A stretch of DNA of 64,000 bases from Bifidobacterium ruminantium DSM 6489 (GTDB lineage: Bacteria; Actinomycetota; Actinomycetes; Actinomycetales; Bifidobacteriaceae): the NCBI RefSeq assembly GCF_000770925.1, contig NZ_JDTK01000013.1:26785-90784 (forward strand), given 5' to 3'. Below the pieces are notes generated by a model that saw nothing but the letters and a program-made list of their open reading frames with translations, was not told the origin of the DNA and did no database searches. Each line of letters begins with the position of its first letter. Position 1 is the stretch's first letter. The position numbers and the translations under genes are program-made. This document shows positions 1 to 8,999 of the stretch, piece by piece.

Positions 1-1
1 C

Positions 2-82
2 AAGGCGCTGTCCATACTGGCGGATGGCGTGCAGGAGGCGCTGGAGGGCAAGCGGGGCAATCATGGAACTCGGACCCCTTAG
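2..82 (+). CDS. C-terminal fragment of a CpaE/TadZ-like protein (5' end outside window)
   Basis: An open frame enters from the left edge and stops with TAG at 80-82, giving about 26 residues that begin KALSILADGVQEALEGKRG. It overlaps the start of the next gene by 20 nt, as expected for translationally coupled tad genes. In Tad loci the gene before the CpaF ATPase is usually a CpaE/TadZ ParA-like localisation protein, so that identity is inferred from position only. The fragment is too short to show a domain. Confidence 0.45.
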   Translation, partial: KALSILADGVQEALEGKRGNHGTRTP

Positions 83-1052
83 CGTGCTCGCCTCACAGCC
101 AGGCGTCACGGACATCGCGGTGACCTGTGACGGCATGGTCTGGGTGGATCGGGGACGGGGCATGCGGGCATGTCCTCTTCCGGAATGCTTTCCATCCGCG
201 AAGTCGATTCGCGATTTCGCCGTGAGATTATGCGCGCAGCTTGGACGGCGACTCGACGACGCCTGTCCGATCGCGGACGCATCCACCGTGGATGGTTTGC
301 GCGTGCATGCCGTCATCGCGCCTTTGGTGCCGCAAGGCGCGGCCATCAGCATACGATTGCCGGATGCCGTGTCGCCCGATTTGGGATCGTTGGCGCGCAA
401 TGCCATGTTTCCAGCCGCATGGATGCCCGTGTTGGAAGGCTTGGCGCGGAACAAGGCGAACGTGCTGGTGACCGGCGGCACGGGCGCGGGCAAGACCACA
501 CTGCTCAAAGCCATACTGATGCTTTGCTCGCCCGATGAGCGCATCGTCACCGTCGAGGAGGTGCGCGAGCTGGGCATGATCAGGCATGCCAACCATGTCT
601 CGCTGGTCACGCGCGAAGCCAATGTGGAAGGCGCCGGCGCCATAGGATTGCCAGTGCTGATAGCGGCCACGCTGCGCATGCGGCCGGACCGCGTGGTGGT
701 CGGTGAATGCCGTGGAGGCGAGATCGCGGATCTGCTGAGAGCGTTGAATTCCGGGCATCGCGGCGGCATGACCACATTGCATGCCAACCAAGTGGAGGCG
801 GTGCCGGCACGTCTGGTGTCGCTGGGATTACTCGCCGGACTGGATCCCCGGGCCACGGCGGCGCTCGCCGAGAACGCGTTCGATGTGGTGCTGCATGTGG
901 AACGTATTGGTGGCAGACGACGCATCGCGCAGATCGGCAGGCTGGAAACGGTGGACGGACGGTTGCGGGGGCGATTGCTGGCCGCATGGGACGGACGGCG
1001 GATGCGGGTCAGCCAGCATTGGAAGGACTTCGCGGACAGGTGGAGTGCATGA
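63..1052 (+). CDS. CpaF/TadA-type secretion ATPase of the Flp/Tad pilus
   Basis: This is a 329-residue type II/IV secretion ATPase that should energise pilin polymerisation at the inner face of the membrane. Walker A (GGTGAGKTT) lies near residue 138 and the Walker B/Asp-box region (RPDRVVVGECRGGE) near residue 206. ALNSGHRGGMTTLHAN is the conserved stretch after it. It is short for CpaF (usually more than 400 aa) because the N-terminal domain is reduced. An open frame extends upstream to 24, but the ATG at 63 begins the conserved part and I chose it. The stop overlaps the next start as ATGA, indicating coupling with tadB. Confidence 0.88.
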   Translation: MELGPLSVLASQPGVTDIAVTCDGMVWVDRGRGMRACPLPECFPSAKSIRDFAVRLCAQLGRRLDDACPIADASTVDGLRVHAVIAPLVPQGAAISIRLPDAVSPDLGSLARNAMFPAAWMPVLEGLARNKANVLVTGGTGAGKTTLLKAILMLCSPDERIVTVEEVRELGMIRHANHVSLVTREANVEGAGAIGLPVLIAATLRMRPDRVVVGECRGGEIADLLRALNSGHRGGMTTLHANQVEAVPARLVSLGLLAGLDPRATAALAENAFDVVLHVERIGGRRRIAQIGRLETVDGRLRGRLLAAWDGRRMRVSQHWKDFADRWSA

Positions 1053-1780
1053 TGGGGGCCTGGGAATGCTGTTCCGCGATGTTGGCGGCTATGGCCGTGT
1101 GGATGTGGCTGAATCGGAACGCGTTCTGGAGAGACCTTCCGATTGCCCGGTTGCTGGTTCGTTGCCTGGTTTGGTGCCAGGTCGCGTTGCGTGGGGTACA
1201 TGAGGGTGGGGTGGGTGCTGGCTGGAACGAGGAGCGCGTCGATGACAGCACGAGCCGTCTCCCCTCCATCAGCGCCGACGCGTTCGTGGCTGCGTTGCGG
1301 GCATCCGTGCGCGGAGGATCCTCGTTGGTGCGGGCGTTCGAGGAATTGCGCGGAGCACCTTTCGCGGTGCCTGAATTGACCCGTTTCCGCATCGACATGG
1401 CGGTGCGGAGTCGCTGCCGGAATCGCCGGCATAGTGAACGGCGCGAACGTCTCGGTGCGGAGCTTCACGCCGTCTGCGCGCTTAGCCTGTTGCTTGGCTG
1501 CGAGACGAGCCGTTGCCTTGACGCGGTCGCCGCATCGTTGAAACGGCAACGATTGATGGACGATCTGCGTTCCAATGCCTACGCCATGCCGCAGGCGACG
1601 GCACGTCTGCTGATGGCGCTGCCGGCATTGACGGTGGCGTTGGGCGAAGGCATGGGCGCGCATCCCGTGCGATTTCTGTTGGGTGATGGCAGGGGATGGG
1701 CCTGCCTCGGATTCGCAGGATGCTGTTATGCCGTCGGCTTGGTTTGGATACGTGCGTTGTTGCGGCGGGAGGGAGGATGA
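1049..1780 (+). CDS. TadB-like type II secretion F-family membrane protein
   Basis: This is a 243-residue inner-membrane platform protein of the Tad pilus. A hydrophobic segment sits at the very N terminus and one or two more at the C terminus (around residues 190-240). The middle has the T2SSF pattern, with FVAALRASVRGGSSLVRAFE near residues 75-94. The chosen ATG at 1049 overlaps the CpaF stop by 4 nt, and a second ATG follows immediately. Its own stop overlaps the start of tadC in the same way. Family assignment rests on position and weak sequence pattern. Confidence 0.75.
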   Translation: MMGAWECCSAMLAAMAVWMWLNRNAFWRDLPIARLLVRCLVWCQVALRGVHEGGVGAGWNEERVDDSTSRLPSISADAFVAALRASVRGGSSLVRAFEELRGAPFAVPELTRFRIDMAVRSRCRNRRHSERRERLGAELHAVCALSLLLGCETSRCLDAVAASLKRQRLMDDLRSNAYAMPQATARLLMALPALTVALGEGMGAHPVRFLLGDGRGWACLGFAGCCYAVGLVWIRALLRREGG

Positions 1781-2298
1781 TGGGCGGGATATGGGCTATC
1801 GCGGCGGCGGTGTGCGCCGCAGGCGCTGTATGGCTGCATGGGTGGTCGCCGGTTCGTTCGCCTCCCGATTCCAGCGGACGGCCTTGCGCCATGCCGTTGC
1901 CGCTGGTGTTGGAAATGCTGGGCGTGGCGATACGCCATGGAACATCCATCCCGACCGCGCTGATTACGGTCGGCGATATCGCGTCCGACGAATTCGGCGC
2001 CGGACTGCGTCTAGCCGGCGAACGATTGCAGGACGGCGTCGCCTGGGACGAGGCATGGCCTGATGGTAGTGAGCTTGCCGTGATTCGTGACGCGTTCGCC
2101 TCGTCCTGGTCGAGTGGGTCGTCTCCCGTCAATCGTCTGGAAACTGCAATCGAACAGTTGGAGTGGAATGAGCGCTCGCGGATAGAACGGTCCGCGGCGA
2201 AGCTGTCGATTCGGCTTCTGCTGCCGACCGGATTGTGCATGCTTCCAGCCTTTGTGGCGATTGGTGTGATTCCTGCTGTGATGTCGTTCCTGCATTGA
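1777..2298 (+). CDS. TadC-like type II secretion F-family membrane protein
   Basis: This is a 173-residue second platform protein, expected to pair with TadB. It begins with a hydrophobic segment and ends with a long one (LLLPTGLCMLPAFVAIGVIP). Between them, MPLPLVLEMLGVAIRHGTSI is typical of the T2SSF fold. The ATG at 1777 overlaps the tadB stop (ATGA) and is followed by another ATG. It is the last gene of the tightly coupled block, and about 220 nt separate it from the pilin gene. Confidence 0.75.
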   Translation: MMGGIWAIAAAVCAAGAVWLHGWSPVRSPPDSSGRPCAMPLPLVLEMLGVAIRHGTSIPTALITVGDIASDEFGAGLRLAGERLQDGVAWDEAWPDGSELAVIRDAFASSWSSGSSPVNRLETAIEQLEWNERSRIERSAAKLSIRLLLPTGLCMLPAFVAIGVIPAVMSFLH

Positions 2299-2334
2299 TG
2301 TTGCATGATCTGACTTTCGCATGCCCTGATGGCC

Positions 2335-2373
2335 TGTGGATAACTGTGGATGACACGCCGATGATGTGGATAA
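2335..2373 (+). promoter_or_regulatory. Cluster of three DnaA-box-like 9-mers
   Basis: TGTGGATAA (reverse complement of the classic DnaA box TTATCCACA) occurs exactly at 2335-2343 and 2365-2373, with an 8/9 match TGTGGATGA at 2345-2353. All three have the same orientation in the gap between tadC and the pilin gene. Function as a DnaA-binding or regulatory site is inferred. Confidence 0.45.
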
Positions 2374-2518
2374 CCCGCGTTCTCCGACCACAACCCCGAG
2401 GAAACGTGACATGCACGATGGCGTATGCACGACACTGAACGAATCCGGCTGGATGGTCGGAACTATACCCAAAAAGAAACGTGTCAAAAGAGATACGTAC
2501 CGCAAGAAAGGAAATGCC

Positions 2519-2821
2519 ATGAACAACGCAATGTCGATCAATGTCGACGGTTCGTCGGGAATGATGGCGCGAATGGGTCGAAAGCTCGGCGCGGCCAGAG
2601 ACCGAGCCAACAGGACGGCCTGTCTGTTGGACGCGCGCATGCGCACTCTGGCCTCCATGCAGCCGTCCGCCGAATCCGAAAAAGGCGCGGTCACCGCCGA
2701 ATACGCGGTGGTGCTGGTGGCGGCCACGGCGTTCGCCGCGGTTCTGGTGGCCATCGTGAAATCCGATGCCGTCAGAACGCTGCTGACCAACATCATCAAG
2801 AAGGCGCTGAGCGTGGGGTAG
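2519..2821 (+). CDS. Flp-type pilin-like protein (DUF4244-like)
   Basis: This is a 100-residue small protein with one hydrophobic segment near residues 67-84, preceded by EKGAVTAEYAVVLVAATAF. The G/E-containing pattern is that of Flp pilins and TadE pseudopilins, which a TadV/PilD-type prepilin peptidase processes. The ATG at 2519 follows AAGAAAGGA with good spacing. In-frame upstream starts lack such a site. It begins the second half of the tad locus and is followed closely by tadE. It is the likely major pilin or a pilin-like subunit. I recall similar actinobacterial proteins being called DUF4244. Confidence 0.72.
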   Translation: MNNAMSINVDGSSGMMARMGRKLGAARDRANRTACLLDARMRTLASMQPSAESEKGAVTAEYAVVLVAATAFAAVLVAIVKSDAVRTLLTNIIKKALSVG

Positions 2822-2824
2822 GCC

Positions 2825-3190
2825 GTGATCGTGCGATGGTGGAGGCGCCATGTCGATAAGGCCGATCGCGGCGCGGTCACCGCCGAATTCGCAGTGGTGC
2901 TTCCCTGCGTGGCGGTGATGGCGATGCTGGTGCTGTGTCTTGGACGTGGCGCCATCGTATCCATGAATTGCCAGGACGCCGCTGCCGCCGGGGCGCGTGC
3001 CATGACGATCGACGCGGACGGCGAGCGCAGGGCCATGGCTGCGGCGAGATCCATCGCCGGTGACGGGTCGACGGTGTCGTTCACGAACGATGTGGATGCG
3101 GTCACCGTTACCGTGCGCTGTCCCGTCATGTCCGATCCAACCGGATTGATTCCCGCTCAGGTTGTGGGCAAGGCGACCAGATACTACTGA
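2825..3190 (+). CDS. TadE-like pseudopilin
   Basis: This is a 121-residue protein with the TadE signature: a short basic N terminus, then RGAVTAEFAVVLPCVAVMAM and further hydrophobic residues as a single anchor (about 19-43). The remaining extracytoplasmic part includes a cysteine at about residue 46 and another near 98. It starts at GTG 2825, four bases after the preceding stop, so it is probably co-translated. The expected role is a minor pseudopilin in Tad pilus assembly. Confidence 0.75.
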   Translation: MIVRWWRRHVDKADRGAVTAEFAVVLPCVAVMAMLVLCLGRGAIVSMNCQDAAAAGARAMTIDADGERRAMAAARSIAGDGSTVSFTNDVDAVTVTVRCPVMSDPTGLIPAQVVGKATRYY

Positions 3191-3233
3191 TGGGGCACAT
3201 ACCGAATCGTTCCGACGTAAAGGATATACAGGT

Positions 3234-3635
3234 GTGAAATATGTCGTGAAACATATTGTCGCGCGTTTGAATGATGCGAGGCGATGGCTGGGCGGCGCCG
3301 ACGAAGGCTCCGGAACCATGTCCGGAGTGGCGCTGATCGCGATCGCCTCGATTATGCTTGGCGCGGTCGCCATGGTGGCGAATCTGCTGTTCTGCGCTCA
3401 TCGCGCGCAGAACACGGCGGATATGGCTGCGGTGGCTGCCGCGACTTCGTTGCGTGACGGCGCCGCCGACCCATGTTTGGTAGCTTCGCGTACGGTGGCC
3501 GCCAATGAGACGATGCTGCGATCGTGCGCCGTCGAAGGCGAGGACGCGCTGGTTACGGTGCGGGCGGCCACGCAGCTGCCGTTCGCACCATGGGTGGAAC
3601 GTCAATCGCGTGCCGGGCCAATCGCCTGCGGCTAG
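3234..3635 (+). CDS. TadE-like membrane protein (Rv3654c-type)
   Basis: This is a 133-residue protein with one hydrophobic segment (SGVALIAIASIMLGAVAMVA, residues about 25-44), followed by HRAQNTADMAAVAAATSLRDG. That run is characteristic of the Rv3654c-type TadE-like proteins of actinobacterial tad loci. I chose GTG at 3234 because AAAGGA precedes it. The longer frame starts at 3162, inside the preceding gene. It is the last gene of the tad cluster visible here. Confidence 0.68.
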   Translation: MKYVVKHIVARLNDARRWLGGADEGSGTMSGVALIAIASIMLGAVAMVANLLFCAHRAQNTADMAAVAAATSLRDGAADPCLVASRTVAANETMLRSCAVEGEDALVTVRAATQLPFAPWVERQSRAGPIACG

Positions 3636-3769
3636 AACATGGCCTTCCTGGATCATGGTCTTCCGTAGGGCTAGGGTGCGCGGTTTCGCCGCCGTGCGTC
3701 ACCGTGGCCCAGTTCGCCGGTGGTCTCATCGTTCTGGCGCGTGGCGCCGGTCATGGTTATCGTACAGGT

Positions 3770-4915
3770 ATGAGTCAAAAGTCACATACGAATACGACTG
3801 TCGCCGTGGTCGGCAATCCGACATCGAACAAAGGCAAGGGCGCGCGGGTAAGCGGGCAGGTCCTCGACTTGTTGCGCGAGGCCGGGCGCAGGCATGGCTT
3901 CGACGTGATCGATGTGACCGGCGCGAGCTTTGACGAGTCCCTGTCGAATGCCCGTCTTCGTGGCGACGAATACGATTATCTGGTCACGGTCGGCGGTGAT
4001 GGCATGGTGGCTCTTGGCGTCAACGCGGTCGGTTGCTCTGGCAAGCCGCTCGGTATCGTGGCCATCGGTTCCGGCAACGACTTCGCGCGCGGACTGGCAT
4101 TGCCGGTCAATCGTGTCGAGACCGCCGTCGACGGCATTGTCGGTGCGATCGTGCGGGGCACGCATGTTGATGTGGATCTGGGCTTCGTGGAGTCTTTGCC
4201 TGGTGACCATGCCGGTGGGTCGGACGCCGGTATGCCGGACGTCGCTGGGGACTCGGTGGATTCCCCGAAGCCTCCGGAAGTCGACGGCATCGACCGCTAT
4301 TATGCGGGCATGTTGTCATGCGGTCTGGATGCCAGCATCAACGATCGGGCCAACCATTCGCATCTGCCGAACGGCTCACTGCGGTATTTCGCCGCGGTGC
4401 TCGTGGAGCTGACGCATATGAAGCGCTACGGATACCATGTCAAAGCCACATTGGCCGACGGCTCGGTGGAGGAGCGGGACATCGTCTCCCCGTTGCTGAC
4501 CGTGGCCAATTCACGCCATATCGGTGGCGGCATCGAAGTTTCGCCGTATTCGCGATTCTCGGACGGTCTTCTTGACTTGGTCTGGTTTGACCATATGCCG
4601 AATTTCGCCGAATGCGTGGACGCGGTGTCGCGTGCCTACGACGGCAGACTGTTGGGCAGCCGGGTCTTCGGATGGAAACGCGTGCGCGGTATCGAGATTA
4701 CCCGTGCCGCTGAAGGCGACGAACCGCCGGTGCTGATGGCCGACGGCGAGTATGTCGGGCGTTTGCCGGTGAGGGTTTCCGTGCGGAACCGTTCGCTGCG
4801 TGTGCTGGTTCCTCCGGTGGTGGCGGAAAGCCTGTCCGCGGATGATGGGAATCAGGTGCTTGAGGTCATCAAGCGGGACGGCCGCGATCCGCTTACCGGC
4901 GAGTTTCTCGAATGA
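3770..4915 (+). CDS. Diacylglycerol/sphingosine-kinase-family lipid kinase
   Basis: This is a 381-residue cytosolic or peripheral enzyme of the DAGK catalytic family. The ATP-binding motif VGGDGMV lies near residue 75, and IGSGNDFARGLALP, the second hallmark, near residue 101. The C-terminal half (ISPLLTVANSRHIGGGIEVSP) matches the accessory beta domain of YegS/DgkB-type kinases. It likely phosphorylates diacylglycerol or a related lipid. The ATG at 3770 starts just before the conserved core, and the open frame further upstream overlaps tad genes. An insertion rich in Asp/Pro/Gly lies around residues 143-170. It converges on the TetR gene. Confidence 0.85.
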   Translation: MSQKSHTNTTVAVVGNPTSNKGKGARVSGQVLDLLREAGRRHGFDVIDVTGASFDESLSNARLRGDEYDYLVTVGGDGMVALGVNAVGCSGKPLGIVAIGSGNDFARGLALPVNRVETAVDGIVGAIVRGTHVDVDLGFVESLPGDHAGGSDAGMPDVAGDSVDSPKPPEVDGIDRYYAGMLSCGLDASINDRANHSHLPNGSLRYFAAVLVELTHMKRYGYHVKATLADGSVEERDIVSPLLTVANSRHIGGGIEVSPYSRFSDGLLDLVWFDHMPNFAECVDAVSRAYDGRLLGSRVFGWKRVRGIEITRAAEGDEPPVLMADGEYVGRLPVRVSVRNRSLRVLVPPVVAESLSADDGNQVLEVIKRDGRDPLTGEFLE

Positions 4916-4936
4916 TCGTTTCCGAAAGGTGTCTGA

Positions 4937-5533
4937 TCACAGGTATTCGTCGAGATGCAGCGTCTGCGCCGCGACCTGCCTGACTATGGCGTCATCGATG
5001 TCCGGGTGTAGGCGGATCAGCGAGATCAGTCCGACGATCAGCGTGTAGAAGGTCTCGTGCTCGTAGGTGATCGGCATCCCGTGATGCTGCTCGAACTCGC
5101 GCACAGTGGAGCTGCACAGGTAGTCGGAGATGCGGTCGGCTGCGCGGTCGATGAACCTGAGGTACAGTCCGGCGTTGCCATCCTCGATGAGACGCTGGCT
5201 GAACGGCCCCTCGTCGGCGATGAGCGAGCGTGTCAGCCGCACCACGTCATCGAGTGCCTTCGAGATGTTACCCGTCTCACGATGCTCGTTCCATTCCTCC
5301 AGACGGGCGATGACCTCGTTGATGACGTCGTCGAGCACGGCGTCCGCGACCTGATTCTTGTCCTGGAAATAGTGGTAGAAGAGCGATCTGGTCATGCCGA
5401 CGTGTTCGGCTATGTCGCTGATCGTGATTTTCGAGAAGCCCTTTTCCAGGCAGATTGTCCGTGCCGCCTGCACGATCTGCGTGCGACGGGCATCTCCGAT
5501 GGCGCTCATGGTTGTCTTGGCTGTTTCGGCCAT
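4937..5533 (-). CDS. TetR/AcrR-family transcriptional regulator
   Basis: This is a 198-residue repressor-type regulator. The N-terminal helix-turn-helix (ITISDIAEHVGMTRSLFYHYF, about residues 33-53) is typical of TetR. The C-terminal ligand domain is unassigned. The ATG at 5533 is preceded by GGAGGAGAG, a strong ribosome binding site, so the longer start at 5575 is rejected. It is transcribed toward the lipid kinase gene and away from dnaX. The target is unknown; autoregulation in the gap before dnaX is possible. Confidence 0.88.
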   Translation of the reverse strand: MAETAKTTMSAIGDARRTQIVQAARTICLEKGFSKITISDIAEHVGMTRSLFYHYFQDKNQVADAVLDDVINEVIARLEEWNEHRETGNISKALDDVVRLTRSLIADEGPFSQRLIEDGNAGLYLRFIDRAADRISDYLCSSTVREFEQHHGMPITYEHETFYTLIVGLISLIRLHPDIDDAIVRQVAAQTLHLDEYL

Positions 5534-5757
5534 GGCTCTCCTCCGATCCCCTATTTTTGAATCCCCTATTGGCATCCGGTCAACACGACATGGGGGTCTT
5601 ACCGTACTTGTCTCCCAGATTACCGGCTATGTCGGCCGCGGATCAGACTGACACGCGACAAACCTGCTGTGTTGGCCGGGGGATGGCGCGTTCCGACCGG
5701 TGAACGTGTCGTAATTCATCAGTACCCTTAGAACACTACGGCGGAAGGATTATTGCG

Positions 5758-8307
5758 ATGGCACTGGCACTGTATAGAAGGTATCGTCCCGACACGTTCG
5801 ATGGCGTGATAGGACAGGACCAGGTCACGGTTCCGTTGATGCGGGCGCTTGACGAGAACAAGCTCACGCACGCCTATCTGTTCTCCGGTCCGCGCGGCTG
5901 CGGCAAAACGAGTTCCGCCCGCATTCTGGCGCGTTGTGTCAACTGCGCCAAAGGCCCGACCTCGCATCCGTGCGGCGAATGCGAAAGCTGCCGCGACCTT
6001 GCCACCGGCGGACCCGGTTCCATCGACGTGGTGGAAATCGACGCCGCATCGCACAACGGCGTGGACGACGCCCGCGAACTGCGCGAACGCGCCGGATTTG
6101 CTCCCGCCCGCGACCGCTACAAGATCTTCATCCTCGACGAGGCCCACATGGTCACGCCGCAGGGCTTCAACGCGCTTCTGAAAATCGTGGAGGAGCCGCC
6201 GGAGCACGTCATGTTCATCTTCGCCACCACCGAACCCGACAAGGTGATCGGCACCATCCGCTCCCGTACCCACCATTACCCGTTCCGTCTGGTGCCGCAG
6301 GAGGTCATGGGGCCGTATCTTGAGAAGATCTGCGTGGACGAGCATATCGAGGCCGAGCAGGGCGTGCTGCGTCTGGCCATGCGTGCCGGCGGTGGCTCCG
6401 TGCGTGACACGCTGTCCGTGCTCGATCAGCTGATGGTGGGTGCCGTTGACGGCAAGATCGCGTACGATTCCGCGGTCGCGCTGCTGGGCTTCACGCCGGA
6501 TGCGCTGATCGGCGAGGCGATCGACGCCGTCTCCGACAAGAACGGCGAGGCGCTGTACGGCGTGATTCAGAAGGTCGTGGTCGGCGGGTTCGACCCGCGT
6601 CGCTTCGTGGAGGATCTGCTGGCCCGTGTGCGTGACCTGCTGGTGCTCACTTTGGGCGGCGAACGAGCGGAAAGCGTGCTTTCCGATGACACGGCCGCCG
6701 AGAACATGGATGACCTGCATCGTCAGGCCTCCGCATTGGGATTGGCCGCGCTTACGCAGATGGCGGACACGATCAACGCCACGCTGGCCAATATGAACGG
6801 TGCGATTTCCCCGCGCATGCGATTGGAACTGTTGGCCGCGCGCCTGCTTGCCGGCCGCGAGGCGGAGACGGTCACCGCAGTCTCGGACGCTCCGTCTTCC
6901 GGCATGCCTGCGGCTGCGGCGTCTGCTCCCGCGGCTTCTTCGACGGGATCGCAACGTCCGCATGCGAACGGTTCGCGCAGGTATGCAGCGCAATCGCAGA
7001 CACAGGGCAGGCATGCCGCGCAATCGTCGGCACCGGTGAATCCTGCCGACGCCGTCGTCTCCGGAACGGCTTCCGTGCTGGCTCAAGTGCAGCAGGCGAT
7101 GGACGAGACGCCGTCGGCCGGCGCTGAATCGTCCGGATCGACCGGATCAGCGCAGGCTCAGACGGCGGTGTCGGATGACCGCACCCCCGACCAGAAGTGG
7201 GACGCGCTCGTCGCCGGACTGCCCGAGGATGTCCGACGCTATGTGGATCGCGAAAAGGTGCCGCGCGTGATGCTGGAAGGCGGCAAGGGGCGTCTGTGGA
7301 TCAAGTTCGACAAGCCACTGAGCAAATACGCGTTCGCCAAGGCCGTGGCCAAGGAGTCGGTCGATGGCACCACGAATGTGGTTCAGATGGTGCGTAACGA
7401 GGTGCACAAGGTGTTCGGCCCCGGCATCACGCTCGCCCCGGCCAAGAAGCTCGCGGACGGCTCCACGGCGGTGCCATGGAGCAAGCTCAGCCTGGAGGAG
7501 CAGAAAAAGATCAACGCCCAGCTGGCGCAGGAACAGCTGAAGGCCGCCACACTGCTGGCCGCGAACCTCGGCAAGGCGTCCGATATGGAGGCGTCCGGCA
7601 AGGAGCAGGTCCAGCCGGAATTCCGCGAATCGGGTGATTCCTCCGATTCCTCCGATTCCTCCGACGGGGAGGACCATCGAGCCGTCTCCGCCGAAACGGA
7701 GAGCGGATTCGTCGATGATGATCCATGGGCGGTTCCATCATCCGGAGGAAAAGCCCAGCCGAACCAGCAGGAAACAATGGACGACGACCCGTGGGGCGCT
7801 CCGTCTCAGCCGACTCCGATCGCCGAAGCATCAGCCAATAGCGTGAAGCCGCCGGAACACCACCACAAGCATGTGGCCGTGCCGGATATAAGCGACGACG
7901 TCGACCCGTGGGCCATGCCATTGCCCGCGCCGTCACCTACGCCGTCGTCCGAGAATCCATCCGCGTCGCAAGCCGCATCGCCGACGGAACAGCCGAACGT
8001 CCGTCCGCGTGAGCTTGCCCAACAATCGCAACGGCAGCCCCAACCGACGCAACCGCAGGTAGGGCAGGTCGACTATTCCAACGATCCGTGGGGCGCGCCC
8101 ACGCCGGTGATGGCGGGTCCTCCGGAGCCCGAAGTCGCCCCGGAGGATGACGAATACTCCATGAGCGACAAGTCCATAGGCGCTTCGGATGCACTGGACG
8201 TGAACGACCTCAACAGATTGTTCGAGGTGAAGAAAGTGGAGGAATTCGCCGCGGATGACCCGCACAACCCGCGTAACATGCAGGTGAAGAAGACCCTTGA
8301 CGACTAG
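5758..8307 (+). CDS. dnaX: DNA polymerase III subunit gamma/tau
   Basis: This is the 849-residue clamp-loader ATPase. It starts MALALYRRYRPDTFDGVIGQ. Walker A is GPRGCGKT (residues 44-51), a four-cysteine zinc module follows (CVNC...CGECESC), and the Walker B/DEAH-like ILDEAHMV is near residue 126. After about residue 370 the protein becomes low-complexity. A conserved stretch (residues about 470-600) resembles a tau domain, and a long disordered tail follows. That tail carries a SDSS repeat from a 9-bp tandem repeat (7635-7665) and four DPWG/DPWA motifs. It is followed by recR, the classic dnaX-recR order. Confidence 0.96.
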   Translation: MALALYRRYRPDTFDGVIGQDQVTVPLMRALDENKLTHAYLFSGPRGCGKTSSARILARCVNCAKGPTSHPCGECESCRDLATGGPGSIDVVEIDAASHNGVDDARELRERAGFAPARDRYKIFILDEAHMVTPQGFNALLKIVEEPPEHVMFIFATTEPDKVIGTIRSRTHHYPFRLVPQEVMGPYLEKICVDEHIEAEQGVLRLAMRAGGGSVRDTLSVLDQLMVGAVDGKIAYDSAVALLGFTPDALIGEAIDAVSDKNGEALYGVIQKVVVGGFDPRRFVEDLLARVRDLLVLTLGGERAESVLSDDTAAENMDDLHRQASALGLAALTQMADTINATLANMNGAISPRMRLELLAARLLAGREAETVTAVSDAPSSGMPAAAASAPAASSTGSQRPHANGSRRYAAQSQTQGRHAAQSSAPVNPADAVVSGTASVLAQVQQAMDETPSAGAESSGSTGSAQAQTAVSDDRTPDQKWDALVAGLPEDVRRYVDREKVPRVMLEGGKGRLWIKFDKPLSKYAFAKAVAKESVDGTTNVVQMVRNEVHKVFGPGITLAPAKKLADGSTAVPWSKLSLEEQKKINAQLAQEQLKAATLLAANLGKASDMEASGKEQVQPEFRESGDSSDSSDSSDGEDHRAVSAETESGFVDDDPWAVPSSGGKAQPNQQETMDDDPWGAPSQPTPIAEASANSVKPPEHHHKHVAVPDISDDVDPWAMPLPAPSPTPSSENPSASQAASPTEQPNVRPRELAQQSQRQPQPTQPQVGQVDYSNDPWGAPTPVMAGPPEPEVAPEDDEYSMSDKSIGASDALDVNDLNRLFEVKKVEEFAADDPHNPRNMQVKKTLDD

Positions 8308-8396
8308 ACGGCTGGCCTCACGTCGTGGAACGCAACGCGGAGCGACAGTGGAACCAAGCTAAATGACAGGCGTGAATCAGAAAGGTGTGAACAACC

Positions 8397-8999
8397 ATGG
8401 CCCTGGCCTATGACGGTGCCATCCAACGACTCATCGACGCGTTCGGACACTTGCCCGGCATCGGTCCGAAAGGCGCGCAACGCATCGCCTTCCATCTGCT
8501 CAACGCCTCTGATGAGGAATCGCAGGAACTCATCGACGCCATAACGGAAGTCAAGGAAAAAGTGCGGTTCTGCGACATCTGCGGCAACGTGTGCGAAACC
8601 AGCCCATGCCCGGTGTGCGCCGATCCGCGCCGCGACCACAGCGTGATCTGCGTGGTCGAGGAGCCGAAGGACGTGATGAGCATCGAACGCACCCGCGAAT
8701 ACCGTGGCATGTACCACGTGCTCGGCGGCGTCATCAATCCGATGGCCAACATCCAGCCAAGCGACCTCAACATAGCGAAACTCATCGAACGGCTCAAGGA
8801 CGACGAAGTCAAGGAGGTGATCCTCGCGCTCAACCCGAACGTGGAGGGCGAGGCCACCACCAGCTTCCTCTCGCAGCTGCTCAGCCAGACCGACATCAAG
8901 GTGACGCGTCTCGCCAGCGGTTTGCCTGTGGGCGGAGATCTCGAATACGCCGACGAGATCACCCTGGGCAGGGCGCTTGCTGGCCGCCGCGCGATCTGA
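8397..8999 (+). CDS. recR: Recombination mediator RecR
   Basis: This is the 200-residue protein that acts with RecF/RecO to load RecA at gaps. The helix-hairpin-helix region ([20 protein letters not shown]) is at residues about 13-32. The C4 zinc finger [16 protein letters not shown] is near residues 60-75, and a TOPRIM domain ([12 protein letters not shown]) follows. The length matches the family exactly. It starts at ATG 8397, 89 nt after dnaX, and is probably co-transcribed with it. Confidence 0.96.
   Translation: MALAYDGAIQRLIDAFGHLPGIGPKGAQRIAFHLLNASDEESQELIDAITEVKEKVRFCDICGNVCETSPCPVCADPRRDHSVICVVEEPKDVMSIERTREYRGMYHVLGGVINPMANIQPSDLNIAKLIERLKDDEVKEVILALNPNVEGEATTSFLSQLLSQTDIKVTRLASGLPVGGDLEYADEITLGRALAGRRAI

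Noticed and set aside
2335..2373. Chromosomal origin (oriC)
   Set aside because: Only three DnaA boxes, no A+T-rich unwinding region and no dnaA/dnaN genes nearby. It was kept only as a DnaA-site cluster.
7501..7636. Possible programmed -1 frameshift in dnaX (G AAA AAG) to make a short gamma product
   Set aside because: The heptamer is weak (only five A), no downstream stem-loop is evident, and the -1 frame continues about 40 codons before a stop.
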